A stretch of 64,000 nucleotides of DNA from WRGA01 sp031553395. GTDB lineage: Bacteria > Bacteroidota > Bacteroidia > Bacteroidales > WRGA01. The position numbers and the translations under genes are program-made. Below the pieces are notes generated by a model, which made no database searches, was not told the origin of the DNA, and was given only the letters and a program-made list of their open reading frames with translations. This document shows, piece by piece, positions 15,101 to 24,654 of the stretch. The stretch covers positions 62,001 to 126,000 of the forward strand of contig JAVBLR010000011.1 in the NCBI GenBank assembly GCA_031553395.1. The letters are read 5' to 3'. Numbering within the stretch: position 1 is the first letter of the stretch; the number at the start of each line of letters is the position of its first letter.

Positions 15101-16867
15101 TGGTGTAATATTGCCCTTTTCATCTATCTGATATACTTTACTATCCTTATCTTCTACTGTAACAAGAAGCGTTTTAGTAGTGATTTCATGCGTGTTGCCT
15201 TTATCATCTCTCAAGTAGATTTTATATTCGTCGTTTTCATCCTTTGTAAAGACATAATCACCGTTGCTTCCTTTGATAGCATCTTCTCCGGTATCTCCTT
15301 TTGTTGGTTTTGCTTTTACATTGGGATTCAAGACAAATGGCAAAACAAATTGCGCCTTTTCCTCTCCCGTACGGATATCCCCTACTCCCTTGCCTCCTGC
15401 AAGGTCTTTATCCATATCATAGAGCAGGTTATTTTTATTTTCGTCATACTTCGTTTCAAAAAATCCCGAAACAAGTTTATAATCGGTATTTACAGTAATA
15501 TTATTAAACCTAACGGCAACCTTAATCTTATTAAGGAAAGGAATAGCAACATATCCTTCGCCCGTAAAAGTTCCCGAACCACTTACCTTTGTGATATGAA
15601 TAGGATAGTCTCCCACCAGTACAATATCATCCGGCTGCAACGCTCTCAACGGTTCTTTGTTGGAAAGGTTTACATCGGGCAATATACCGCAATTGGGGCT
15701 TTTCTTTTCCTCATCCGGCATGCGGAAAGCTTTTATCTCGCTATACTGGTAAACATCGTTTATCAAACAGCGTGAACCGATACGGTATTCGTACTGTTGG
15801 CTAAGTTGCAATCCGTAAATCTCGCACATTCCGGGTGTTAAATTATTCCCGGTGTACCATTTTGCAGAGCCTTTTTTGCGGTATTCGACTACATAATCCA
15901 TCGCTCCGACATCCATCCAGGTAACATTTATCCGGCGGTTTTCGTAAACTGCTCCAAAGGTTTGCACGGTTTTACAATCGGCAGCATAATCAAACCAGTA
16001 AATCGGACTGTATCCGTCGTTCTTGAAAATGGAGGCTTCTTCGGCAACATTATCCCTTGCCACAACCCTTACCTGCCAGGCGTAACGTAAACCGGGCTGC
16101 AATTGTTGCTGTGCAGCACTATGGATAAAAGAGGTCGATTTTACGGTTTCGGTATATAAAGGCGGAGAATACTGGAATGCATTCTCGGGCGAAGTTTGCT
16201 TGTCGTGTATTTCGACTAAGGTAAATTGATATTCCGTTCCGTAAGCGGCAGCAATACTGTTCATGTGGCGCGGTGTCCACGAAAAGAAAATAGAAGGGAT
16301 ATTGCTTTCGGTAATTACCGTTCCTTTTTCGGGAAGGTTGAGAATCGGCGGTTTGCCCGCGGCAATCATGGCTTGGGCAAAACCGATATTGGAATTACTC
16401 AACAACCGATTGGTATTCAATTCGTAAACCTCAAATTGAAAACGATAAAAATTATCGGGTAATAACTGTGTGCGGTAAAATTCAGTAGAGTTTCCGCTTA
16501 CCCGCAGGTTTTCCCGTTTGAAATATACCGCCAGGTCGTCTATTGATAATTGCAGTGGAAGGCCGGCTTGCAGTTCGATAGCCGGGGTATAAACTTCCGG
16601 AGGGGTTATCATGGAGAACGACGATGATGTGATTTTCATCCGCAAATAAACCTGAAGCAAAGGCTGTTGCATATCGGTATTTACCAGCGTAACCTTGAGT
16701 TTCTGTTGTACTCCGGTGTAATACGACGGCACGTAAGGCGTATATGGTGGTGTGAGCTGGGTATATACCTGTACAGGATAGGTTACCGATTGGGAATATA
16801 TACTTGCACTACAAACCCATAATAATAAGAGGGTTAGCAGGTAGGGTATGGTAGTTTTTATGGTCAT
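12095..16867 (-). CDS. Secreted TANFOR-like / metalloprotease / C-terminal toxin protein
   Basis: A 1590-residue exported protein starting at the ATG at 16867; the longer frame to 16927 would be coded by a MITE end. Order of parts: signal peptide (ending ASIYSQS), a TANFOR-like region (VYTQLTPPYTPYVPSYY, then LPDNFYRFQFEVYE), a fibronectin-III-like region (SIFFSWTPRHMNS, YAWQVRV), and a long beta-rich stretch. A metzincin-type zinc motif HEVGHGVFNLEH (HExxHxxxxxH) lies near residue 865. The last 130 residues (after GTFTTKQIDDYV) form a compact domain ending in FSHEPWDYPTGKYRSREAEY and look like a polymorphic toxin tip. The next gene overlaps by 7 nt and fits an immunity protein. Enzymatic activity of the tip is unknown; the name TANFOR is from memory of the family. 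Confidence 0.75.
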   Translation of the reverse strand: MTIKTTIPYLLTLLLLWVCSASIYSQSVTYPVQVYTQLTPPYTPYVPSYYTGVQQKLKVTLVNTDMQQPLLQVYLRMKITSSSFSMITPPEVYTPAIELQAGLPLQLSIDDLAVYFKRENLRVSGNSTEFYRTQLLPDNFYRFQFEVYELNTNRLLSNSNIGFAQAMIAAGKPPILNLPEKGTVITESNIPSIFFSWTPRHMNSIAAAYGTEYQFTLVEIHDKQTSPENAFQYSPPLYTETVKSTSFIHSAAQQQLQPGLRYAWQVRVVARDNVAEEASIFKNDGYSPIYWFDYAADCKTVQTFGAVYENRRINVTWMDVGAMDYVVEYRKKGSAKWYTGNNLTPGMCEIYGLQLSQQYEYRIGSRCLINDVYQYSEIKAFRMPDEEKKSPNCGILPDVNLSNKEPLRALQPDDIVLVGDYPIHITKVSGSGTFTGEGYVAIPFLNKIKVAVRFNNITVNTDYKLVSGFFETKYDENKNNLLYDMDKDLAGGKGVGDIRTGEEKAQFVLPFVLNPNVKAKPTKGDTGEDAIKGSNGDYVFTKDENDEYKIYLRDDKGNTHEITTKTLLVTVEDKDSKVYQIDEKGNITPIASKSDIKLDPATINKPREDIAQLVFMESDKNPTKYAVDQYDPVYATVIQFYTKYKLSDEDMIASAKFMLPGASDEIFVKVEETGKDFDADKVRFITAKGKEYTATYDKGKNGWYLTLVGSEANDGQELYVVQQEDENKYATLAKLNIYTYAPQSVKVKLVPVNGFYNNFTKESVSRELNAIYNKVGITCEVDIAPSFSYTFENNVFNVTGSGLFSTQTADMKAINNAYMQTPGYDESTLYLFIIENVTGNEGVAGDMPRGKQFGYLFPGAKEQTIAHEVGHGVFNLEHPFSLTLNKSFKKEDLQDNLMQYFKGTRLTKYQWDGIHAPGRVIGLFEKDEDAMSEQVYHSISLGKVVDLNTYIQGESINYITPDGRIIMLDKSIQPSFTGIVYSNTAINKRISKGVLLGFQKGRDIFLAVFHNGNYFQGYYKNGDYTNDLNLYGVTNSSEVSTQKVLVGIEQDDCNLQLKTFEYSKRKYISNTGKLENIISGNLCPDNVQTIGQVLISDCHYSIKGEEIIKFLNENGYDGAEYAELVDKIGRLVSLNAADKYDDFIKFASENKPLERRVIANLEKFYNSLEAYYKKHETATNVTDVNCPDCPKYPVSGDAYWDSSGRYWAVKDGKWLDLSGEFGGDPVWKLGIDVQQVHQGYYALILDQQVNHPWRKALGYRDKEAFEQDLWRRSQFAVVHILKEQWVADELGYEVFIPVYGSLMKSYLTSQVAADDIMLQTQVATDAAFGISDIFMVRALASGLYKLSLWAGTKIAGQDICYFAKKQLITARLSFQLSTEAPLEARSLLNKTDDVIEIVCKENSRFIKYDLGTGETLVCGYTDDALQLTFEDFQKMTLTTVGKSEDDITRVVVEKVAESVTKAGTFTTKQIDDYVKLATKNPNAKKVMLGEFAEDVTSYTKRAGTDHTYFDMGGAKWSEAEALVGSNSDEMWRINKEFIDQQKALGKDFYFSHEPWDYPTGKYRSREAEYLIDLGAKDFQKINENTWRVIW

Positions 16868-16887
16868 TGTTGTATGTTTTGCTTTTG

Positions 16888-17076
16888 TCCTCCCCCTTGT
16901 CCCCTCCAGAGGGGGATAATGGAGCATGTACTTTGTTTTGGTTAATTAATATGATGTTCGCTTTTTATTATTTTATTTCTTCCTTTTTTTGTTCTTTATC
17001 CATAACTTACTTAATAATTCCATCTATAACTTGAAGTGCACTGATTATCCCCCTCTGGAGGGGGCAAGGGGGAGGA
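16888..17076. mobile_element. MITE-like element, copy b (inverted relative to a and c)
   Basis: A 189-bp element with 31-bp terminal inverted repeats at 16888-16918 and 17046-17076. The sub-terminal GATAATGGAGCATGTA is the reverse complement of the right end of copies a and c, so it is inserted the other way round; the interior is more diverged. It fills the gap between the SprB-repeat gene and the toxin-like gene and would place hairpins in their mRNA. Confidence 0.75.
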
Positions 17077-17083
17077 AAAACAT

Positions 17084-20000
17084 TTATCTCACAATCATCT
17101 TCAGGTGCATATGTCCCGAGGCGGTTTCCAGCAGCACGATGAAAACACCTGCTCCCAGGTATTCATTATACGGAATCTGGTAAAAACTTTCCCCACTTAC
17201 TTTTTTATCACTAAGTACATTTCCGGTCGAAATATTAAAAATACGCAAGCGAATCGAACTGACTTTATTCAGCTCCACTTCGGCCGTAAAGATTCCATCA
17301 TTCGGATTCGGGTAAATGATAAATTTTTCGATTATCGATTCTCCGAATTCATCGAAGATATCATCATCCGGATTAGTAACTGTCAAAGATTTCACTACAT
17401 CCATATAGCAATCACCGACATGCGAACGTAATCCCACCGTATAATACCCCAATTCTTTGAATACAACTTTTGCATAATGCTCTGCCATCTCAATCACCGT
17501 CAATGAATCGGATTCCTCTATCAGCCACTCGATACGTTCCGGCACCGGGTCGCTGATATTCACAATTATAACCGTATCGTTGACAAATAGCTGCGAAGCA
17601 ACTACCATTTCCGAACTTATATCGGAATCACTCACACTGATTTGTATTTCATCGCTTGCCTGACAGCCTTTGCTATCTGTAATTGTCAATTGATATGTTC
17701 CTGCTTTACTTAACGTAACTTTCGATTCAGACGAAAAGAAAGATTCGGGACCTGTCCAACTGAATTTGGTATTTTTGTCAATCACTTCCGGTTCAAGAAT
17801 TAATTTCTGTCCTTTACAAAGGGTTCGATCTTCGCCTATATTTACAGTCAATTTTTCAGGATCGGTTAAGACAAATGATTGTGTAAAACTGCATCCATCG
17901 TTATCCGTAACCGTAACCCAATAATTTCCGGCTTTTATACTTTCCAAATCCTTGGTTAAATTTCCATTACTCCAATAGTACGAATAAGGTGCCGTTCCGC
18001 CCGAAATCTGCAACCTGATACTTCCATTCGCAACCTGATAGCAAACCGGATGATTTACAATGCCATCTACCCGCAAATCACTTGGAGTTGAAACCGTTGC
18101 TACAGCAGTCGTATTACAACCATTGGCATCGGTTATAAAAACAAAGTATTTCCCGGCTCCGATATCGAAAACAGACTGGGTCTTGTCTCCGGTAGTCCAT
18201 TCGTATTGATAAGGTGCCGTACCTCCGGTTGCATCAACTGATATCGTTGTCTTTTGTCCACAAGTTACCGAAGTGCTGGTTGCAGTTGCTTGCAATACTT
18301 CCGGTTGTTTCAAATCGAAGATTTCTGATGTATTATTTGGTGTTCTGCTATAATCCGAGATTTCAACTTTATAAACTCCGGAAGGAATATTGTTCAACAC
18401 ACTATCTTTTGCATTTGTTATCAATGTATACGTTCCATCACTTTCCTGTTTGAACCATTGGTATTTGTATGGAAGTCCGGAAGAAGCATTACGTGTTCCA
18501 CCTTCGGCTGTGGTTACTAATTGCCCGTTGGAATCACCATTACACAATATTGAACGGGTTTCTCGTATTGAAACAGTCAGTTCATCCGGTTGATTCAGAT
18601 TGAATATCCCTGAAACAGTACAGGAAGTATTTTCATTCAAATATGCAATAGTATAATTTTTATCTTTCACATCAACCGTATATGTTCCGGTTCCAATATT
18701 ATCCAATAAAGAAATAAACTGACCATTTTCGTTTCGATTTACCGGAGTTAATATATTCCCCGAAACATCCTTCCATTCAACCAAATAAGAGCCGTTCGAT
18801 TCCGGAGTTCCACCATCAATTGTAATTTCGATATTTCCATCCAAACGGCCATAACCGGAAGGATCTAATTGTGTAGTTGATAAAATTGCTAAAGGTTTTT
18901 CCGGTTGAGATAACTCAATTTCAAAGACATCATTCCCGGTAATTTTTGCATAACAGTTATTTCCATCTAACACGTAGATACTGTATTTTCCAGCAGGAAG
19001 ATTATCTAACTTAAAGGTATCATTTCCTGTAGTAGCCGGATGCATCTTATAATCAGCATCTTCGTTTTCTTTTTTGCAGAACAGTTGATAATTTCCAACT
19101 CCTCCGGAAACGGAAATGCTAATAAAGCCATCATTTCCGTCGTAACAGGAAATATTTCCCGTAGTTAAATTCGTTTGAAGCAATGTAGGCTGAGTAATCT
19201 GATAAACAGTTGATTGAGCATCGCTTGCAGGAGTTCCGAAATCCTTAACTTTTACCTTGTAAATTCCAACAGGCAATCCGGTTAATATACTATCGTTTTT
19301 TCCTTGCAGCAAAGTTTCAACACCATCAATCATTTCATACCAGTTGTAAACATAAGGCAATCCGTTCAACGAAGGAATTCCACCTTGAACATGGGCAACC
19401 AATATTCCTGTTTGTTCGCCGTAACAATTTATTCCTTGCGTATTTTCCAGTGTTACAGACAACGGCTCGACTTCCTTAATTGTAAAAGTCCGGGAAACAA
19501 AACATCCTCCCGGAATGTTGGCATAATTTTTATCCGTTACTTCTACTGAATATATCCCATGCCCTAAATTCTGAATGGTAGAAATAAACATTCCAAAAGC
19601 ATCCAAGGTATTAATTGCAGGAATAACCGTATTGTTTTCATCTTTCCATACAATATTGTAAAAAGGCATTTGTGCATCGGGAGTACCACCGGATATTTTT
19701 ACAACAATGCTTGCATCGGAAGTTCCGAATCCGGAAAGCGGATTTACTACTGCCGAACTAATTTCAAGCGCTTTTTCGGGCTGGCTTATTGTTACAGAAG
19801 CCACTGATTTTCCATCAATCGTAGCATAACAATTATTGTTATCAATAAGGTATAATTGATATTCTCCGGGAATCAGGTTGTTCATTGTATATGTACTTCC
19901 TGAAGAAGTTATGCTTACTTCCTGATAATTAATTTCACCTTTTTTTCTGTGATATAATGTATAAGGCGCTGTGCCTCCTTCCGCTTTGATGCTGATTGAA

Positions 20001-22324
20001 CCGTTATTTGCATCATAGCAAGAAATATGTTGGGAACTCAATGTTGTTGTAATTAGCGCTGGTTCATTTAAAGTAAATTCGGCAATTGAGGTATTTGCAG
20101 GCTGACTTTTATCTTTTACTTCTATTTTGTAGATTCCTGCTCCCATATTGTCGGCAATACTATCTGTTACACCTATAGAAATGTAATTTGCACCGTCTTT
20201 TTTAAACCATTGGAAAGAATAGTTTTCTCCCGGATTTAATTTTCCACCTTCGGCATGAGCTATTAATTCTCCGGTAGTTTCGCTGTTGCATAAGATGGAT
20301 TGAGATTGCTTGATGGTTACATTCATGGAATTAGGTTCGTTCAATACATATTCCTTTGATAGGGAACATCCATTTTTATCCTCAATATCAACCAAATAAG
20401 TACCGGAAGGAATTGCAGATAATGTAGACCTGAATTTCCCGTTTACAATTTCGTTAGTAACCGTTGTTAATATTTGTCCGGATTGTTTGTTTTTCCATGT
20501 GGTTGTATACAATCCGTTTGTTTCCGGTGTTCCACCGTCCCCGGTTATTATTATAGAACCATTGCTTAATCCGGCTCCCGAAGGTTCCGTTAAACTAATC
20601 AATTCAAAATTGAGGACACTTGCAGGTTGTGTAATCGAGATCGTCTTTTTTAGTTCATCAGGTGTTTTTGCCGGACAATTTTTTGAGTCGATCACATAAT
20701 ACTCATACGTTGCTGCTGTAAGATTTGAAAGACTCATTTCACTTGTAAAAGGTTGTGACTGGTATGTTGCCTCACTTTGTTTTTTCCAATAAAGCATATA
20801 ACCGGGTGTTCCTCCGGATGCCGAAACTTTAAAGGAACCGTTGTTTCCATTATAGCAAAGTACGTTTGCCGACTCAACAAGAGTAAAAGTAACCGGTGTC
20901 GGCGAAGTAACCGTTACTTTAGCTGTATAACCTTCTCCTGTAGAAATGGTAGTACCGGAAGAACCACCGGAGGATATTTCCACCGTATATTCTCCCGGCG
21001 ATAGATTTTCCAACTTTATCGTCCTGTTTTCACCCAACGTGGATACTTGTTTGGGTATGCCAACACCATAATCAACCACAACCGATTCTCCGGCATTCAA
21101 ATCTCTGTCCAGAGTTAATGTTATATATCCATCTGAATTTCCATTACATGAGACTGGCGTAGCAACAGTCGATGCAATTTTAGGTGCTGAAAGTGATAGG
21201 GTAAGATAAAGAATTTCCGTTTCTTTATCATTGGAGCAACTTATATTGTTATATTGAACTTTGAAGTAAATATCTTTATTCAGATAATTCTTGTATTGTT
21301 CCCCTAATAGTTGGTAACCTGTGAATTTTACAGCACCATTATTTCCTTGTATAAATGAAGTCGGTAAATTATACCAAGTTTGTAAATCCAACGAATATTT
21401 CCATATCTGATTTTGATGGACTTGTTTTGTTGTTAAAGTAATAGGATCAAAAACTGATATTTTCTTGTTATTTGAATTCGGATATATTTTGCATTTTGGA
21501 TAATATTTTATCTCAAGTTTTGTATCTCCAGAAGATGCAAAACCAGAGAAAGAGACAATAGTGTCGTTTTCCATTAAAACAGGGTCAAACACTATTTCCT
21601 TTACTTTACCTTTATGTCGAAAATTAATCTTTTTTATTCCAGATGCATTTTCATCTATAAAGCATTTCAAAAAGGTGCGTTGAGTACTATGAAAATCTTT
21701 AATGGATTCAACAGTGCCATTTCCATATGTCAATATTATATCAGAGCTTGTATAATCCGAAAAATCATAATCAATGTTATCTATATAAATTTTCCTTTTA
21801 TTAGTTAATGGTATTACTTTCACGTCAAAGGAACTCATTATATTGCTATCAAATTTAGAGCCATCAAATTGTCTAAGTATTTTATCTTTGAATAAATTAT
21901 AATAACAGGGATAACCAGTCAATGAAGATATCATTAAAGATCTTTGATCAAAAATAAGATTATCAGAATAATAAGTAATGGGATAAGGATAATCAATCTC
22001 ATTTGGGATTAGTTGAAAAATATCACTAAGAATATGTAACTGTGTTATAGGTGTTTCCGAAGGAGATTCTAGTTGAAGTACAAATTGCCATCTTGTATTG
22101 CCATCTCCATCATCAACAGGTTGATTTCCAGCATACATAACCGCTGCACCAAGATCATCTAACCCCGCACCACTACTAGCCATTACTTCAACATTTGTAC
22201 TTGCTCCATCATATTTAAATCCTTTACCTCTTAAGTCAAAAGAAAACTCTACAAGAAATCCCTGCCCCCAAGAACTTCCAACACTTAAAATTAACAAAAC
22301 AAACAATACATATATTTTTTTCAT
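17084..22324 (-). CDS. SprB-repeat surface protein with T9SS sorting domain
   Basis: A 1746-residue exported protein. The start is set at the ATG at 22324, preceded by GAAGGGT; the longer frame begins with TTG. After the signal peptide (SVGSSWGQ) and an N-terminal region of about 350 residues come roughly nine SprB-type repeats, each opening with a Cys-x2-x-G-x2-G pattern (VSCNGNSDGYI, VLCYNGNNGSF, ISCYDANNGSI, INCYGEQTGIL, ISCYDGNDGFI, ILCNGDSNGQL, PVCYQVANGSI). The C-terminus is a type A T9SS sorting domain (FIIYPNPNDGIF ... GAGVFIVLLETASG ... KMIVR). It is thus exported by the type IX system and attached to or released from the surface, as are SprB adhesins. It lies 16 nt after the Fn3 gene, so they form an operon. 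Confidence 0.88.
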   Translation of the reverse strand: MKKIYVLFVLLILSVGSSWGQGFLVEFSFDLRGKGFKYDGASTNVEVMASSGAGLDDLGAAVMYAGNQPVDDGDGNTRWQFVLQLESPSETPITQLHILSDIFQLIPNEIDYPYPITYYSDNLIFDQRSLMISSLTGYPCYYNLFKDKILRQFDGSKFDSNIMSSFDVKVIPLTNKRKIYIDNIDYDFSDYTSSDIILTYGNGTVESIKDFHSTQRTFLKCFIDENASGIKKINFRHKGKVKEIVFDPVLMENDTIVSFSGFASSGDTKLEIKYYPKCKIYPNSNNKKISVFDPITLTTKQVHQNQIWKYSLDLQTWYNLPTSFIQGNNGAVKFTGYQLLGEQYKNYLNKDIYFKVQYNNISCSNDKETEILYLTLSLSAPKIASTVATPVSCNGNSDGYITLTLDRDLNAGESVVVDYGVGIPKQVSTLGENRTIKLENLSPGEYTVEISSGGSSGTTISTGEGYTAKVTVTSPTPVTFTLVESANVLCYNGNNGSFKVSASGGTPGYMLYWKKQSEATYQSQPFTSEMSLSNLTAATYEYYVIDSKNCPAKTPDELKKTISITQPASVLNFELISLTEPSGAGLSNGSIIITGDGGTPETNGLYTTTWKNKQSGQILTTVTNEIVNGKFRSTLSAIPSGTYLVDIEDKNGCSLSKEYVLNEPNSMNVTIKQSQSILCNSETTGELIAHAEGGKLNPGENYSFQWFKKDGANYISIGVTDSIADNMGAGIYKIEVKDKSQPANTSIAEFTLNEPALITTTLSSQHISCYDANNGSISIKAEGGTAPYTLYHRKKGEINYQEVSITSSGSTYTMNNLIPGEYQLYLIDNNNCYATIDGKSVASVTISQPEKALEISSAVVNPLSGFGTSDASIVVKISGGTPDAQMPFYNIVWKDENNTVIPAINTLDAFGMFISTIQNLGHGIYSVEVTDKNYANIPGGCFVSRTFTIKEVEPLSVTLENTQGINCYGEQTGILVAHVQGGIPSLNGLPYVYNWYEMIDGVETLLQGKNDSILTGLPVGIYKVKVKDFGTPASDAQSTVYQITQPTLLQTNLTTGNISCYDGNDGFISISVSGGVGNYQLFCKKENEDADYKMHPATTGNDTFKLDNLPAGKYSIYVLDGNNCYAKITGNDVFEIELSQPEKPLAILSTTQLDPSGYGRLDGNIEITIDGGTPESNGSYLVEWKDVSGNILTPVNRNENGQFISLLDNIGTGTYTVDVKDKNYTIAYLNENTSCTVSGIFNLNQPDELTVSIRETRSILCNGDSNGQLVTTAEGGTRNASSGLPYKYQWFKQESDGTYTLITNAKDSVLNNIPSGVYKVEISDYSRTPNNTSEIFDLKQPEVLQATATSTSVTCGQKTTISVDATGGTAPYQYEWTTGDKTQSVFDIGAGKYFVFITDANGCNTTAVATVSTPSDLRVDGIVNHPVCYQVANGSIRLQISGGTAPYSYYWSNGNLTKDLESIKAGNYWVTVTDNDGCSFTQSFVLTDPEKLTVNIGEDRTLCKGQKLILEPEVIDKNTKFSWTGPESFFSSESKVTLSKAGTYQLTITDSKGCQASDEIQISVSDSDISSEMVVASQLFVNDTVIIVNISDPVPERIEWLIEESDSLTVIEMAEHYAKVVFKELGYYTVGLRSHVGDCYMDVVKSLTVTNPDDDIFDEFGESIIEKFIIYPNPNDGIFTAEVELNKVSSIRLRIFNISTGNVLSDKKVSGESFYQIPYNEYLGAGVFIVLLETASGHMHLKMIVR

Positions 22325-22340
22325 ACCCTTCAATTTCAAG

Positions 22341-24401
22341 TTAATAATTTACCATAATTGTTTTAGATAAAGATGGACGTCCTTCTTCTGATAGAAATAA
22401 AATTGTGTATGTATACCGATTATCCGGAGAAATGGCTTCATCCACTATCCGGTTTTGATTTGGTTCGACTTCCCTCCACAATGTCATTGAACCCTCATTT
22501 TCGGCTTTATAAATCCGATACAATTGCGCTTTGGGATTTTTTCTCCAGGAAAGTTCGATGTAATTACGGGTTTGGTCAACATACGAATTAAATCCCGACA
22601 CCTCATTTTTTTGTTGTTCGACTGTAATTGTAAGATTCAACGGCTGTGGCGAGAACGAATTTTTCCCATTTGCCGCGCACGCCATTATGGTATATGTATA
22701 TGTTCCCGATTCGGGGACTTCATCGGTATATGAATTAATAGTATAATCTCCAAGCAAAAGCTCCAAATCGTCTTTAACATCAGAGGTTGTTCGTATCAGA
22801 TAATAACGAACATCGGGAGCCTTGGCATCAGTTATCCATGAAAAAGTTACTTTGTTGCCATCAATCTGATAACCTTTGAAAACAGGTTCGCTTGGAGTAG
22901 CATTATTCGGTTTAACAGCCGCTACGGTTGCACAAGGTTCAGATTCATTGTAGCGCATATCCAATGCCGCCAAGGCATAATAAACTTTCGGATTTCCCAA
23001 CGTTAAGGATAACGAATCGGTATATGTATTTTCTGTAATAAAATCGGAAATCAAAGACGATTTTTCGCCTTTTTCGGTAAAAGAACGTAAAATACGATAA
23101 CTCCTAAAATCAGGCTCTGTATTCATATTCCACGATAAATGCGCCACACCCAACGAATCGATATCAACCTTCAAACCGGTAGGTATAGCCGGAGGAATCG
23201 AATCGGATTGAGTCAATAAAAAAGGAAATGATTCATGAATACTTTTATCCTTATTTACTGCGATGATTTTTACATAATTGCGTTCGCCCTGCAAGTCAAT
23301 TGTTTTTTCCCGTAACTGAAGAGATATATTGTCTTCCATCAATTGATAATCTCCATCCTGTGTTTCAGATCTCGACAATTGAAACTTCTCAATAAACTCC
23401 AGCTCGTTACATTCAAACTCCCAGAATATCTTGGCTTTATTAAATGATATAAAATCTCCCGAAATAATAGATGGAACACAAGAAACCTGTTTTATGCCTT
23501 TTCCTGTAATCGTCTCCGAGACCGGGCCTTCTTCTCCGAAGCCTGTAATCCCAATAATTCTATATGTATAATCAATATCGTTTTTTTCCAACGAATCTGT
23601 ATAATACAATTCCCGCATGTTCAAATCCATTGCAGTTACGGGAAGATTGGTTAATCTTTGAAAATCGTTGTCTGAAGCTGATTTTCGTTCAACATGATAA
23701 GAATGGTACGTAGTTGACAATAGATCGTAATTCCAATACAACAAAACCGATTTATCTCCGAAAATCGCTTGTAACTCAATAGGCTGAGGTAATTTTCTTT
23801 TATCTGCATAACTGATAAATACAGCCGCAGTATCTCCTTGAATTTTTTCCGGACGATTCAATATAATCCGGTATAAATAACTTTCGTTAGGTAACACCGT
23901 TTGATCGGTATAAGCCCATCCGGCATATTTAGCTGCCTCAAAATCATATTCAGACATAAAAATGGATGTTCCGAAACGTTGTTCCAATTCTGCCGATTGA
24001 TTTATTATTTTAGTAATTCCATCCGGAGAAGGAGATTCCAATTCAAAACTTTCGCCATAGAACGCCTGAGCTATAACCGCCGCATAATCGGATTTTTCAA
24101 CCAATGTCTCCCATTCAGCTAAGGGCCTGGGCAATAACTGACTTTCGAGCACTTTTTTAGTTGGATTGTCTTGCCAATTGTCGTCGATTAGCATTGTATA
24201 ACGTTCAATTGTATAACCGTATTTTTTACCATCTAACCAAGCTTTGGTATTTGCTGGAGCCCAACGAAGTTTGATTGTATGCTCATCAACAACCATTCCT
24301 TTTGCCCTTACATTTTCCTGAAACAAGGGTTCTTGTGCTTGTATTACTTTTAATGATAATAGCATTAAAAGGAGTAATATAAATGTTAGTTTTATATTCA
24401 T
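22341..24401 (-). CDS. Fibronectin type III repeat exported protein
   Basis: A 686-residue exported protein with a signal peptide (LKVIQAQ). At least five fibronectin-III-like modules follow, recognised by SVLLYWNYDLL, KIFWEFECNEL, VAHLSWNMNTEPDFRSYRILRS, VTFSWITDAKAPDVRYYLIR and YIELSWRKNPKAQLYRIYKA. The N-terminal 200 residues have their own conserved look (IKLRWAPANTKAW, LAEWETLVEKSDYAAVIAQAFYG) which I recall from Bacteroidota clusters with TANFOR genes; unverified. There is no T9SS tail and no lipobox, so it may be periplasmic or bound to a surface partner. It is followed after 16 nt by the SprB-repeat gene. Likely a structural part of the surface system. Confidence 0.78.
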   Translation of the reverse strand: MNIKLTFILLLLMLLSLKVIQAQEPLFQENVRAKGMVVDEHTIKLRWAPANTKAWLDGKKYGYTIERYTMLIDDNWQDNPTKKVLESQLLPRPLAEWETLVEKSDYAAVIAQAFYGESFELESPSPDGITKIINQSAELEQRFGTSIFMSEYDFEAAKYAGWAYTDQTVLPNESYLYRIILNRPEKIQGDTAAVFISYADKRKLPQPIELQAIFGDKSVLLYWNYDLLSTTYHSYHVERKSASDNDFQRLTNLPVTAMDLNMRELYYTDSLEKNDIDYTYRIIGITGFGEEGPVSETITGKGIKQVSCVPSIISGDFISFNKAKIFWEFECNELEFIEKFQLSRSETQDGDYQLMEDNISLQLREKTIDLQGERNYVKIIAVNKDKSIHESFPFLLTQSDSIPPAIPTGLKVDIDSLGVAHLSWNMNTEPDFRSYRILRSFTEKGEKSSLISDFITENTYTDSLSLTLGNPKVYYALAALDMRYNESEPCATVAAVKPNNATPSEPVFKGYQIDGNKVTFSWITDAKAPDVRYYLIRTTSDVKDDLELLLGDYTINSYTDEVPESGTYTYTIMACAANGKNSFSPQPLNLTITVEQQKNEVSGFNSYVDQTRNYIELSWRKNPKAQLYRIYKAENEGSMTLWREVEPNQNRIVDEAISPDNRYTYTILFLSEEGRPSLSKTIMVNY

Positions 24402-24425
24402 TAAATTAATTATTTTTTTTATTAG

Positions 24426-24584
24426 TCCTCCCCCTTACCCCCCCTCCAGAGGGGGATATTCGGTACGTTTCTCATTATTTGGTATAAAATGTCATCAAAT
24501 ATTGGGATAAAAGCGAGATTCTTTTTTCAATTCTAATAAAGTATATGCTCCGTTATCCCCCTCTGGAGGGGGTAAGGGGGAGGA
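24426..24584. mobile_element. MITE-like element, copy c
   Basis: Similar in length and orientation to copy a, with terminal inverted repeats at 24426-24458 and 24554-24584 and a related interior. It separates the 1486-residue protein gene from the Fn3 gene. Confidence 0.8.
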
Positions 24585-24654
24585 CAAATAAAAAGCTTTC
24601 AAAAACAAACTCATTGTTCAAATTCAGCGTTCATCCAAATTATTCCATATGAAC

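Noticed and set aside
14981..15775. 264-residue plus-strand ORF
   Set aside because: It lies antisense within the toxin-like gene, has low-complexity composition and no domain; a shadow of the real frame.
16868..16927. Upstream extension of the toxin-like protein (start at 16927)
   Set aside because: These 20 codons come from the MITE end; the signal peptide begins at the ATG at 16867.
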